Source: Sphingobium sufflavum
GTDB taxonomy: Bacteria > Pseudomonadota > Alphaproteobacteria > Sphingomonadales > Sphingomonadaceae
Assembly (NCBI RefSeq): GCF_021403115.1
Contig: NZ_JAJSSH010000006.1
Span: 179,677 to 243,676, forward strand
DNA length: 64,000 nt
Direction: 5' to 3'
Positions 23,995-36,725 of the stretch are shown one piece after another. The position numbers were made by a program, and so were the translations under genes. The notes below the pieces were generated by a model that was not told the DNA's origin, ran no database searches, and saw only the letters and a list, made by a program, of their open reading frames with translations. Every line of letters begins with the position of its first letter. Within the stretch, counting starts at the first letter, position 1.

Positions 23995-26163
23995 ATGTCC
24001 GCCATTTTCGCCCTGATCGCCGCGACCACCGCTGCACCCCTGCCCGCCGCCGATGCCGACACCACAGCCGCGCGTCCCGCCGGCGACGAGATCATCGTGA
24101 CTGGCCAGCGTACCGACCGGCAGGACGACTACGCCGTCAAGAAGCAGACAACCACGATGCGCTTCCCCCTCTCGCAGCGCGAAACGCCCCAGTCGGTCAG
24201 CATCGTGACCCGCGCGCAAATCGAGGATTTCAAGCTCAACGACATCAACGACCTGCTGAAGGCCGTACCGGGCGTTCAGGTCCAACCGAACGACACCGAC
24301 CGCATATCCTATTCGGCGCGCGGCTTCGACATCCAGACCTTCCAGATCGACGGTATCGGTCTGCCATTCGCCTTCGGTATCCAGACCGGCTCGATCGACA
24401 CCGCCATCTATGACCATATCGACGTGGTGAAGGGCGCGCCCGGCCTCCTCTCCTCCACCGGCAACCCGTCCGCCGTGGTCAACTTCGTCCGCAAGCGCCC
24501 GACCAAGGATCTGCGGGCATCGGCCAATGTCCAATATGGCAGCTACAACGACCTGCGCCTCGACGCCGACGTCTCCGTTCCGATCACCAGCGACGGGTCG
24601 GTGCGCGCCCGCGCGGTGGGCGTATTCGACGATTCCGACAGCTATCTGGACCGCTATCACCTGCGTCGCTGGACCGGTTATGGCATTGTCGAGGCCGACC
24701 TTGGCCCGGACACCACGCTGACCGTTGGCTATGGCCATCAGGATCATCAGAGCCGGGGCGCCATGTGGGGTTCGCTGCCGCTCTATTACACTGACGGCAC
24801 CCGCATCGACCTGCCCGTCTCCGCCAACACCGGGCCGAGCTGGGCCGGCTGGGGCGTGATCGACCGGCAGATCTTCGGCGACATCGTCCATCATTTCAAC
24901 GAGGACTGGCACGCGAAGCTGACCGTCATCCGCCGCGCCGTGAACGAGCGGAACACGCTGTTTTACCTCTATGGTAACCCGGACCGGGCATCACTACCCA
25001 GCGGCATCAACCCCGTCACCTTTGCGGGCGTCTATACCTATCCCGGCAAGTTCACCGCAAAGACGCGCAACCTGACCGTCGATGCCTATATCGCGGGCAA
25101 GGTGTCGCTCTTCGGTCGCCAGCATGACGTGATGTTCGGCGTCAACCGCAGCGCGCAGGAATATAAGCAATATTCCAGTTATGATTTCAGCACGGTCGGC
25201 ATCGCCCTGCCGCTGCCCAACGTCTATGACGGCAGCTTCCCCCTGCCCAACTTCCCGACCAGTTTCGACCTCAGCCTCGACCAGAACAGCCGCCGCGAGT
25301 CGGTCTATGGCCTCGTCCGCCTGCATCTCGTCGAACCGTTGAAGGTCATGCTGGGCGCCAACTACACCCATGCCCGCGCCGACGGCTATTCCTATGGCAC
25401 GCCGACCAGCTTCAACCGCAGCCGCTTCCTGCCCTTCGTCGGTGCGACGCTGGACTTGAACGACAATTTCAGCGCCTACGCCAGCTATGCGACCATCTTC
25501 AACCCGCAGACGGAAGTGGACTCCAACAACCAGATATTGAAGCCTATCGAGGGCAATAACTGGGAAGGTGGCGTGAAGGGCGAATGGTATGGCGGTCGCC
25601 TCCACGCCAGCCTCGCGCTGTTCCAGACGCGGCAGAACAACACCGCGCAGGCCGGTCCCTTCATCGGCGGGCGCACCATCTATACGCCGGTCAATTCGAA
25701 ATCGCAGGGCATCGAACTGGACTTTGGCGGCGAGATACTGCCCGGCCTCCAGGCCACCGGCGGCTATACGCTGATGCGGATTCGCGGCGACGACAACCTG
25801 CCCACGCGCACCTTCGTGCCCCGTCATCAGGGCAAGCTGAACGTCACCTACTCGCCGACCGCCCTGCCCGCGATAAAGGTCGGCGCGGCGATCCAGTATC
25901 AGAGCCAGATCTACGTCAAGCCACGAACGAGCGACAACAGCGACTTCATCCGCTCCTCGACCACCGGCGCGCCGATCAAGCTGGTCCAGCCCGACTATGT
26001 GTTGATCGACCTGATGGCGAAGTACAGCTTCACCGACAATCTGTCGGTCAGCGCCAACCTCAAGAATCTGACGAACGTCAAATATCTGGGCGCGCTGAAT
26101 TATGACCAGGCCTATCATGGCGCGCCGCGCACGGTGCTGGGCACGATCAGCCTGAAATATTAA
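23995..26163 (+). CDS. TonB-dependent siderophore receptor
   Basis: 722 residues from ATG 23995; longer in-frame starts run through the palindrome and Fur box and are rejected. A signal peptide (MSAIFALIAATTAAPLPAAD) precedes a plug that begins DEIIVTGQRTDRQDDYAVKK, followed by PLSQRETPQSVSIVTRAQIE and the FhuE/FpvA-like DRISYSARGFDIQTFQIDGI. The barrel ends in the aromatic tail TVLGTISLKY. This class imports ferric siderophores of the ferric-coprogen/pyoverdine type. An iron box lies upstream, and PepSY and DUF3325-type proteins follow on the same strand, a neighbourhood common for siderophore uptake. It is divergent from the cobalamin riboswitch; a cobalamin ligand (BtuB) is not supported by its plug motifs. 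Confidence 0.94.
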   Translation: MSAIFALIAATTAAPLPAADADTTAARPAGDEIIVTGQRTDRQDDYAVKKQTTTMRFPLSQRETPQSVSIVTRAQIEDFKLNDINDLLKAVPGVQVQPNDTDRISYSARGFDIQTFQIDGIGLPFAFGIQTGSIDTAIYDHIDVVKGAPGLLSSTGNPSAVVNFVRKRPTKDLRASANVQYGSYNDLRLDADVSVPITSDGSVRARAVGVFDDSDSYLDRYHLRRWTGYGIVEADLGPDTTLTVGYGHQDHQSRGAMWGSLPLYYTDGTRIDLPVSANTGPSWAGWGVIDRQIFGDIVHHFNEDWHAKLTVIRRAVNERNTLFYLYGNPDRASLPSGINPVTFAGVYTYPGKFTAKTRNLTVDAYIAGKVSLFGRQHDVMFGVNRSAQEYKQYSSYDFSTVGIALPLPNVYDGSFPLPNFPTSFDLSLDQNSRRESVYGLVRLHLVEPLKVMLGANYTHARADGYSYGTPTSFNRSRFLPFVGATLDLNDNFSAYASYATIFNPQTEVDSNNQILKPIEGNNWEGGVKGEWYGGRLHASLALFQTRQNNTAQAGPFIGGRTIYTPVNSKSQGIELDFGGEILPGLQATGGYTLMRIRGDDNLPTRTFVPRHQGKLNVTYSPTALPAIKVGAAIQYQSQIYVKPRTSDNSDFIRSSTTGAPIKLVQPDYVLIDLMAKYSFTDNLSVSANLKNLTNVKYLGALNYDQAYHGAPRTVLGTISLKY

Positions 26164-26238
26164 GGTGCCATCCGGCCCGTCGGCAAAGGCTGGCGGGCCA
26201 GACATGCAGGCACATGGACGGGCAGGCAGGAAATCATC

Positions 26239-26556
26239 ATGGGACGACCGATGTCAGACCGATCGCGTAAGTGGATACGCATCCTCTTCGCCGGGCCGGG
26301 CGCGGTCATCATCGCCATCGTGGTGATGGCCGGCATGGCGTTGTGGCTACCGCGAGGCGCGGCGGGCATCGACAATCTCGTCCTGCCCCTCATTCTGGTG
26401 CCGCTGATCTGGGCCGCGCTCTTCTTCCACGCCTGTCTCGACCAGCGGCTGGCTCGGGTGGCCGGCGTTGCCCTTGTCTTGCTCGTCGTGCATGGTGGAC
26501 TGGTCGCGCACAAGTTTCTGGACCGCAAACCGGCCAGCGTGGAGCCCCATCCATGA
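26239..26556 (+). CDS. Small inner-membrane protein of the siderophore-uptake operon
   Basis: 105 residues from ATG 26239 after aggaaatcatc. Three hydrophobic helices are predicted: ILFAGPGAVIIAIVVMAGMA, LVLPLILVPLIWAALFFHA and VAGVALVLLVVHGGLVA. The C-terminus is basic. Its stop overlaps the start of the PepSY gene. I do not assign a family, but small membrane proteins such as DUF3649 occupy the same place in comparable operons. It may help with ferric-siderophore reduction or handling at the inner membrane. Confidence 0.75.
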   Translation: MGRPMSDRSRKWIRILFAGPGAVIIAIVVMAGMALWLPRGAAGIDNLVLPLILVPLIWAALFFHACLDQRLARVAGVALVLLVVHGGLVAHKFLDRKPASVEPHP

Positions 26557-28139
26557 TCCATCTGCCCAAGCATGAGACCAAGCTGATGGTCGCCGTCCAT
26601 GGCTGGTCGGGAATCCTGCTCGGTCTGCTGCTCTATGCTGTGGTCACCACCGGCATGGCGGCGGTGTTCGCAGAAGAGATCGGCACATGGTCTGCGGGCC
26701 ATGTCAGCTATCAATCGGCCTTCGAGCGCCCTTTTGCCGACGATCTGCGGCGGCTGAGCGCGCAAACCCCGGCAAAATATCATGAGGGCGCCGACCTGTT
26801 CGAGATGGGCGACCATGACATGGGCGTCTTCTTCCACCGGCACGAGACGGAGCCGGACGGCGAACTGGTCAGTCGAGGCGTCTATTACCAGCTCGGCAAG
26901 GACGGGCAGGTCACCGACCGACAGTTCGGCACCGGGGAGGAGATTTTCGGCCCGCGCAACGACACCGCGCTCAGCAGCTTCCTGGTCGACACCCATGTCC
27001 GGCTGCACGTCCCCAATCCATGGGGGCTGCTGCTCACCGGCATCCTCGGCCTTTCCATGCTGGTCGCGGCCATATCTGGCTTGCTGATCCACCGCCATCT
27101 TTTCAAGGATGTGTTCACGCTGCGACGCAAGGCCAATCCGGTGCTGTTCAACCGCGACCGGCACAGCGTCGCGGGCACATGGAGCCTGCCCTTCGCCTTC
27201 ATCCTCGCCTTTACCGGCAGCTTCTTCTCCTTCTTCGGCACCATCGGCGTGCCCATCGTCGCGATGGCGGCGTTCGGCGGCGATGTGCAGGCGCTGAACG
27301 AGGCGGTGTTCGGCACTCCCGGTAAACCCGACCCACGACCCGTCGCGATCGGCAACCTCGACCGGGTGGCAACCGACAGCATCCGCCGCGCTGGCGATGT
27401 CCCGACCTTCATGACCATCGAGAATTTCGGCCGCGCCGATGCGAAGGTCACGACATTCCACGCCCCCACCAACGGCGGCCTCGCGCCCGTCAGCCTGCTC
27501 TATGACGGGGCGAAGGCCAGCTTCATCGCCACCAAGCCGCTGATCGGGCCAAAGCCGTCCGCCGGGGGCACATTGGCCGCGATCATGTCGCCCCTCCATT
27601 TCGGCAATTTCGCGGGGCTGTTGTCCAAGGCGGTGTGGTTCGGCCTCGGCTTCGCCATGTGCTATGTCACCTTCACCGGCCTGAAGCTGTGGCTCGTCCG
27701 GCGGGCGGCTCAGGCGCGCTCGCTCGACTGGCTGGACCGGACCGTCACCATCGTCGGCCTTGGCCTGCCCTTCGCGCTGGTCGTATGCGCCGCCGCCTTC
27801 CTGATCGCCCTGCCGCTGGGCAGCACGGTCTATTGGACCCCCACCGCTTTCCTGATCGCCTCCACCACCGTCATCGCCGGCGGTTTTCTCTGGCCGACCA
27901 GCGCAGGGTTCAGCCGCCTGTTGCAACTGGCCACCGCCGGACTGATGATCGCCCTGCCGCCGCTGCGCCTGCTGACCGGCGGCCCCGGCTGGGCGACGGC
28001 GCTGGCGGCGGGACAGCCGATCATCCCCGCACTCGACGTCGCCTTTCTTCTGGCGGGCGGCTGGATGATATGGCGGGTGCGGGACAGCCGTCCGCATCGT
28101 GACAGCGACACCCTGCCCAGCTTGCAGGCCGCCGAATGA
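26553..28139 (+). CDS. PepSY-associated transmembrane protein (possible siderophore reductase)
   Basis: 528 residues from ATG 26553 (ATGA overlap). HETKLMVAVHGWSGILLGLLLY is the typical first membrane segment of PepSY-TM proteins. A large periplasmic stretch with DTHVRLHVPNPWGLLLTGIL and a conserved LLIHRHLFKDVFTLRRK follows, then several further helices (PFAFILAFTGSFFSFFG, LPFALVVCAAAFLIALP, LATAGLMIALPPLRLL). Related proteins next to ferric-siderophore receptors (for example FoxB/FiuB types) reduce iron in the periplasm. That role is inferred from context. The conserved His residues in membrane segments would suit heme binding. Confidence 0.88.
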   Translation: MIHLPKHETKLMVAVHGWSGILLGLLLYAVVTTGMAAVFAEEIGTWSAGHVSYQSAFERPFADDLRRLSAQTPAKYHEGADLFEMGDHDMGVFFHRHETEPDGELVSRGVYYQLGKDGQVTDRQFGTGEEIFGPRNDTALSSFLVDTHVRLHVPNPWGLLLTGILGLSMLVAAISGLLIHRHLFKDVFTLRRKANPVLFNRDRHSVAGTWSLPFAFILAFTGSFFSFFGTIGVPIVAMAAFGGDVQALNEAVFGTPGKPDPRPVAIGNLDRVATDSIRRAGDVPTFMTIENFGRADAKVTTFHAPTNGGLAPVSLLYDGAKASFIATKPLIGPKPSAGGTLAAIMSPLHFGNFAGLLSKAVWFGLGFAMCYVTFTGLKLWLVRRAAQARSLDWLDRTVTIVGLGLPFALVVCAAAFLIALPLGSTVYWTPTAFLIASTTVIAGGFLWPTSAGFSRLLQLATAGLMIALPPLRLLTGGPGWATALAAGQPIIPALDVAFLLAGGWMIWRVRDSRPHRDSDTLPSLQAAE

Positions 28140-28408
28140 CCATCCTGCTGATGCTGGCCGCCATCGCCTTCTCCACCGCGCTGCTCGTCCTGCTGTGCCG
28201 GGGCGATCCCAAGCGCCGCCGCACACTGCGCCAGAGCGGAAAGGGCCATGGCCCGGCGCTGCGCCGCCTGCTCGTCGCGCTCAGCCTGTTGCCGGGCGTC
28301 GGCTATGCGGTGGCGGGCGATGCCGCCGCCGTGCTGATCTGGTTCGGTGGCTATGCGGTAGTGGGCTGGTTCGTCACCCTCTCCGCCGCGCAATGGCAGG
28401 ACGGCTGA
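28136..28408 (+). CDS. DUF3325-like small membrane protein
   Basis: 90 residues; ATG 28136 overlaps the PepSY stop. Hydrophobic helices ILLMLAAIAFSTALLVLLC, LLVALSLLPGVGYAVAGDAA and VLIWFGGYAVVGWFVTLSAA are separated by a basic loop (RGDPKRRRTLRQSGKG). Size, layout and position behind a PepSY protein fit the DUF3325 family, which accompanies siderophore receptors in many Proteobacteria. Function is unknown. It is the last gene of the operon; a hairpin at 28524 follows. Confidence 0.8.
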   Translation: MTILLMLAAIAFSTALLVLLCRGDPKRRRTLRQSGKGHGPALRRLLVALSLLPGVGYAVAGDAAAVLIWFGGYAVVGWFVTLSAAQWQDG

Positions 28409-28523
28409 CCTTCCCCGGCTGAAACGCCACCGGACAAGCTCCGCCCTTTTCCTGAAAAGACGCGGGCCACAGCACCCGCTCCAACCCGCCTTACTCCGAC
28501 CCGTAAACCCGCGCATGCCGCCG

Positions 28524-28552
28524 GGGCGGGCAGGACATCGCCCCGCCCGCCC
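28524..28552. terminator. Hairpin between convergent siderophore and czc operons
   Basis: GGGCGGGC (28524-28531) pairs perfectly with GCCCGCCC (28545-28552) across a 13-base loop. It sits in the 151-bp gap between the convergent DUF3325-like and czcA genes and could serve both transcripts. No T-run is present on either side, so termination strength is uncertain. Confidence 0.45.
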
Positions 28553-28559
28553 GGATGCA

Positions 28560-32984
<4,425 letters not shown>

Positions 32985-32985
<1 letters not shown>

Positions 32986-34322
32986 CAGCGGTTCTCCGCT
33001 CGGATAAGAAGGGGGGCGTGGCGTCCGGTCAGCCGGTCGATGCGCGCGCCGTCGAGGTGGAAGCGGCGGAGCAGTTCCACCCGCCGCAGCCGCGCCTGAT
33101 GCACGGCCTGCTGCGCGGCGGACGCTTCCAGATAGGTGAAGGCCAGGCCGCCCCTGGCAAGGCCGTCCTGCACCAGCGCCACCACGCGGCGGGCGCTGGG
33201 CAGCACCTCCCGCTCGATGCGCCGGATCTCGGAGGCTAGCCGGGTGCGGTTGGCCTCCAGAATGGCGACTTCCCGGTCCCGCTCGATGCGCTTTACCGCC
33301 AGTTCGGCATCAGCCGCGCCCTGTTCGGCGCGGGCGCGCTCCACATTGGCGCGGTTCGCCCGGCCCGCGCCCAGCGGGATGGACGCGCCGAACACCACGG
33401 CAATGTCATTGGTCTGGGAGAAATGGCGCACGCCTGCGCGGACGGTGGGATCGGAGACGCTTTTCGCCTCCTCCACCCGCACCCGCCGTTCCGCCGCCTC
33501 CCGCTCGGCGGCAAGCAGGGCAAGGTCGGGCGTCTCGCCCTCCGGCCCGGCCACGCCGTCCAGCCGGTCGAAGGGACTGAGGTCGAGGCGATAATCCTCC
33601 CCTCCACCCCAATAGCGGGCAAGGGTCGCACGGGCGATGCGGGCGGCGTCCACCGCCTGATCGCGCGCGATGCGGGCCTGCGCCACGTCGGTCCGCGCAC
33701 GCTGCGCCGCGAAGAGCGGATCGACCGCCGCGCCGACCCGCCGCTCCACCTGGCCCAGCACGCCGCTGACGATGCGCAGATATTCCTCCGCACCCGCGAT
33801 GGCGGCCTCGGCGGCCAACGCCTCGACCCATGCCTGCTCGACCTTCTCCAGATAGTCGAGCGAGCGGATCCGGCCCCGTTCGGCCATAACGCCCACGTCC
33901 GCGCGAGCCGCGTCGATGCGCGCCGCCCGCTTGCCACCCCGTTCCCAGCTCCGCTCGTACCAGGCGGTGGATTCCGACATGTTGACCGGGCCATATTGGC
34001 CGGTGCCTGCGAAATTCTCCAGATCGACGGCGATGCCCGGCAGCGGGCGCACACCCGCCTGCCGCACGCTGGCCTCCGCTGCCTCCACATGGGCGGCGGT
34101 CGCAGCCATGCTCGGATCGCCCGTCGCGGCCCGCGTCAATATATCGTCCAGCCGCAGCGCCCCGGTCTGGGCCTGGCTTTGGGCTTGAGTCTGGCTCTGC
34201 GCCTGCCCCCCCGCTGCCAGCAGCATCAGGGCAACGGCGGCACTCCCTGCCAGTCCGGGCCTTAACAGTCCGGGCGAACGTCTGGCGCGCCGCAATGCGC
34301 GCCCCTCGAATGAAAATTTCAT
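32985..34322 (-). CDS. czcC: Outer-membrane efflux channel, CzcC type
   Basis: 445 residues from ATG 34322, chosen because the leader then reads as a signal peptide (AAVALMLLAAGGQAQS) with a basic N-region; two ATGs further upstream are weaker. A low-complexity QSQTQAQSQAQT run follows the cleavage site. TolC-family helices follow, with WYERSWERGGKRAARIDAAR (the ELGGKR-like motif of CzcC) near residue 130 and a second half repeating the pattern. It forms the exit duct for CzcAB. Confidence 0.9.
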
Positions 34323-34378
34323 GATGCTACCCCCACAGGAAAGCATGGAACGGCCCACGCTTTCGACAGGCGCGGGGA

Positions 34379-34783
34379 TCAGGCGGCTGCGGGCAGGCCC
34401 TTGGGCGGTCGCTCCAACGCGGCCGCTGGCGATCCTATGTCCGCGCGCGCATGGGGAATCGCGACCCGCACGGATGATGGCGAAGCCGCCCCCACCTGCG
34501 CCATATGGGGCGATGGCAGGCCGGAACCATGATCGGCATTATGATGATGGTGATGCGGCGTCGCGGGCAGATCGTCCCGCTCCCCCACGTCCGACAGGTC
34601 GAGGTGGGGCGCTTCCTGCGCGCTGCCTGCCTCTGCCAGCGTCAGCAGGCTCGGCGCCTCATGCACATGCTCCGCGCCCTCCTGCGTCAGGCCATGCTGG
34701 AGGCGGTCGAGCGCATTGCCCCCCTGAACCCCCGCGAACAGCAGGGCCAGCAGGATGGAAAGCATCGCGCAAAAACGCCGCAT
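34379..34783 (-). CDS. Secreted His-rich protein upstream of czcCBA
   Basis: 134 residues from ATG 34783 (ATG 34801 and 34843 are in-frame alternatives). A signal-like helix (FCAMLSILLALLFAGVQGG) is followed by a His/Asp-rich mature part with EHVHEAPSLL, ATPHHHHHNADHG and SPHMAQ. It lies 56 bp upstream of czcC on the same strand, so it is probably the first gene of the operon. Metal binding in the periplasm is likely, as a sensor or buffer for the pump, comparable to small proteins such as CzcI or CusF-like partners. It is not clearly homologous to them by eye. Confidence 0.7.
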   Translation of the reverse strand: MRRFCAMLSILLALLFAGVQGGNALDRLQHGLTQEGAEHVHEAPSLLTLAEAGSAQEAPHLDLSDVGERDDLPATPHHHHHNADHGSGLPSPHMAQVGAASPSSVRVAIPHARADIGSPAAALERPPKGLPAAA

Positions 34784-35174
34784 GGAAGGATATGCCGCCA
34801 TCGTCACGGCAACGAAGCTAACCGGCTTTGCGATCCGCAGCAACCCGCCAGATGCGAACGCCTCTCAGGCGGCAGATGATGCGGCGGCGCAATTCTCCCG
34901 AAAAACAGGGCCACGCGGACGATCATGCCGGGCGGCGCGCGCCCGTGGAAGGATTCACCGGATCGCCGCCCGTCTTCGGCATAAAGTCGAAACCCTGGCG
35001 GATAGGCTGGTGCCATCGACTTTCGACATCGTCCCCTCTCGTCATTCGAAAATATTGCGCGTTCCCTGGCCTCTCACCCGCCATCCTCACCATGCCGCCG
35101 GGGCAACATCGCAATCTGACTGTCGGGACGGACCGCTGCCGGGCGCATCGAGCCAGCAACAGGGAGTTTCGGGC
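34784..35174. promoter_or_regulatory. Divergent intergenic region, czc operon and oxidase gene
   Basis: About 390 bp without a supported gene. It must carry promoters for the minus-strand czc operon and the plus-strand oxidase gene. A weak RBS (agggag) at 35161 belongs to the oxidase. I see no clear operator or MerR-type spaced promoter. Confidence 0.4.
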
Positions 35175-36401
35175 ATGAGCATCCTTCACCGTCGCAATTT
35201 CATCACCGGCACCGGACTGGCACTCGCCGCCCTGCCGCTCACCGCCGGGCGGGCCGCGGTGCAGACACTGGCGGACGGCAGCTTCGCAGACCCGCGCACC
35301 CTGCCCGGTCCCGACTATGCGCAACGCGGTCCGCTCGCACCGGTCAAGGCATCGCTCGACCGGCTCATCTCGCTGGAGGTCTGCACGCGCCCCTTCCGTC
35401 CGCTGGGCCCGCGCATCGAGCGGGAGGATATGGGCCGCAAGGCGGTCATCCATAATTATGGCCATGGCGGAAGCGGCTGGTCTCTTTCCTGGGGGGCTGC
35501 CCGCCGCGCCGTCGCCCTCGCAAAGGCGACGGGGGAGAGCAGCATCGCCATCATCGGCTGCGGCGCCATCGGCCTGACCACGGCGGTCGAGGCGCAGCGC
35601 GCGGGCCTGAAGGTGCGTATCTATACCAAGGAATTTTTTCCCTACGTCCGCTCCTTCCGGGCCACCGGCGTCTGGTCGCCCAGCGCCCGCATCGTCGCGC
35701 TGCCGCACGCCACGCTGGAATTTCGCCGCATCTGGGAGGAAATGGCCCGCTACAGCTATTTCCGCTATTCCTCGCTGCTCGGCCTGCCCAGCAATCCGGT
35801 CGAATGGAGCGAGACCTATAAACTGTCCGACACGCCCTTTGCGGCGGGCAGTTCGCTCTACACCCACAGCCCCTATCCGGGCGAGCCGGACTATCCGCAT
35901 CTGGAGGATGAGCACACCCCCGACCTGATGACCCGGCCGCAGGATCTGCTCAAGGGCCAGCACCCTTTTCCCGTCGCCCATGCCCGGCGCATGAACACGC
36001 TGATGTTTAACATCTCCGCCTATACGCAGATGTTAATGGAGAGCTTCGTCGCACGCGGCGGCACGCTGGTCGAGCGGGAGTTCGAAAGCCCTCGCCAGTT
36101 TGCGGACCTGCCAGAAAAGACGATCATCCACTGCACCGGCTATGCCGCGCGGGCGCTGCTGAAAGACGACAGCCTCGTCCCCGTGCGCGGCCAGACCGCC
36201 CGCCTGATCCCGCAGCCGGAGGTGAATTACGGCATCAGCTATGACAGCAAGAATTGCTACACCGTGTCCCGGCGCGACGGTATGATCGTGCAGGCATGGG
36301 ATCCCGGCGACTATGGCAGTGAGGGGACAACCCCCAATCTCGCGACCACCATCGCCGCCATAGAGAAAATCGCCGCCCTGTTCCCGCCCGTTCGGGGATA
36401 G
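35175..36401 (+). CDS. Tat-exported D-amino-acid-oxidase-like flavoprotein, apparently circularly permuted
   Basis: 408 residues from ATG 35175 after agggag. The N-terminus has a Tat signal (HRRNFITGTGLALAALPLTAG). In ordinary D-amino-acid oxidases the FAD-binding GxGxxG motif is N-terminal and the HNYGHGG...WG motif closes the C-terminus. Here TRPFRPLGPRIERED and VIHNYGHGGSGWSLSWG come first (residues 71-107). IAIIGCGAIGLTTAVEAQRA follows only at 125. The protein ends with VRGQTARLIPQPEVNYG and a YTVSRRDGMIVQAWDPGDYG segment that would normally precede RPFRP. This order means the last 60 or so residues have moved to the front. It probably oxidises a D-amino acid or related amine in the periplasm, with FAD bound before export. 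The substrate is unknown. Confidence 0.85.
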   Translation: MSILHRRNFITGTGLALAALPLTAGRAAVQTLADGSFADPRTLPGPDYAQRGPLAPVKASLDRLISLEVCTRPFRPLGPRIEREDMGRKAVIHNYGHGGSGWSLSWGAARRAVALAKATGESSIAIIGCGAIGLTTAVEAQRAGLKVRIYTKEFFPYVRSFRATGVWSPSARIVALPHATLEFRRIWEEMARYSYFRYSSLLGLPSNPVEWSETYKLSDTPFAAGSSLYTHSPYPGEPDYPHLEDEHTPDLMTRPQDLLKGQHPFPVAHARRMNTLMFNISAYTQMLMESFVARGGTLVEREFESPRQFADLPEKTIIHCTGYAARALLKDDSLVPVRGQTARLIPQPEVNYGISYDSKNCYTVSRRDGMIVQAWDPGDYGSEGTTPNLATTIAAIEKIAALFPPVRG

Positions 36402-36725
36402 CGGGGCGTCAGTTCCGGCGGGGGACATGTGCTGACTGAGGCTGCGGTCCGACGTATGCCGCCGGTCCTGCCATCTCCCTCCTGCGACGGGTGGCTCTTT
36501 CTTGTCCCGATGACCGACAGCCTGTAGGGACCGGATGGGACGGCGCGGTGTCAACCGGCGGCGCGCCGATGTCCCGGACCATGGACCGAGTTCAGCCGAT
36601 GATGCCCCCTCCCGCATACTTCTCTGGCAGCCCCTCCTCGCCTCGAAACGCATCCTCCTATCCACATTTATTTCTGTTTCTTGCGATGGCAGCGCCTTGA
36701 CCAGCCCTCACAGGGCCGGCGGCTA
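36402..36725. other. Intergenic region upstream of fixL
   Basis: 324 bp without a supported gene; short open frames on the plus strand (36491-36726) lack an RBS and composition typical of genes. It should hold the fixLJ promoter. No FNR/FixK-like TTGAT-N4-ATCAA site is visible. Confidence 0.4.

Noticed and set aside
23995..26163. Cobalamin receptor BtuB, because it is next to the B12 riboswitch
   Set aside because: The riboswitch is on the opposite strand and faces cobG; the receptor has an iron box and siderophore-receptor plug motifs.
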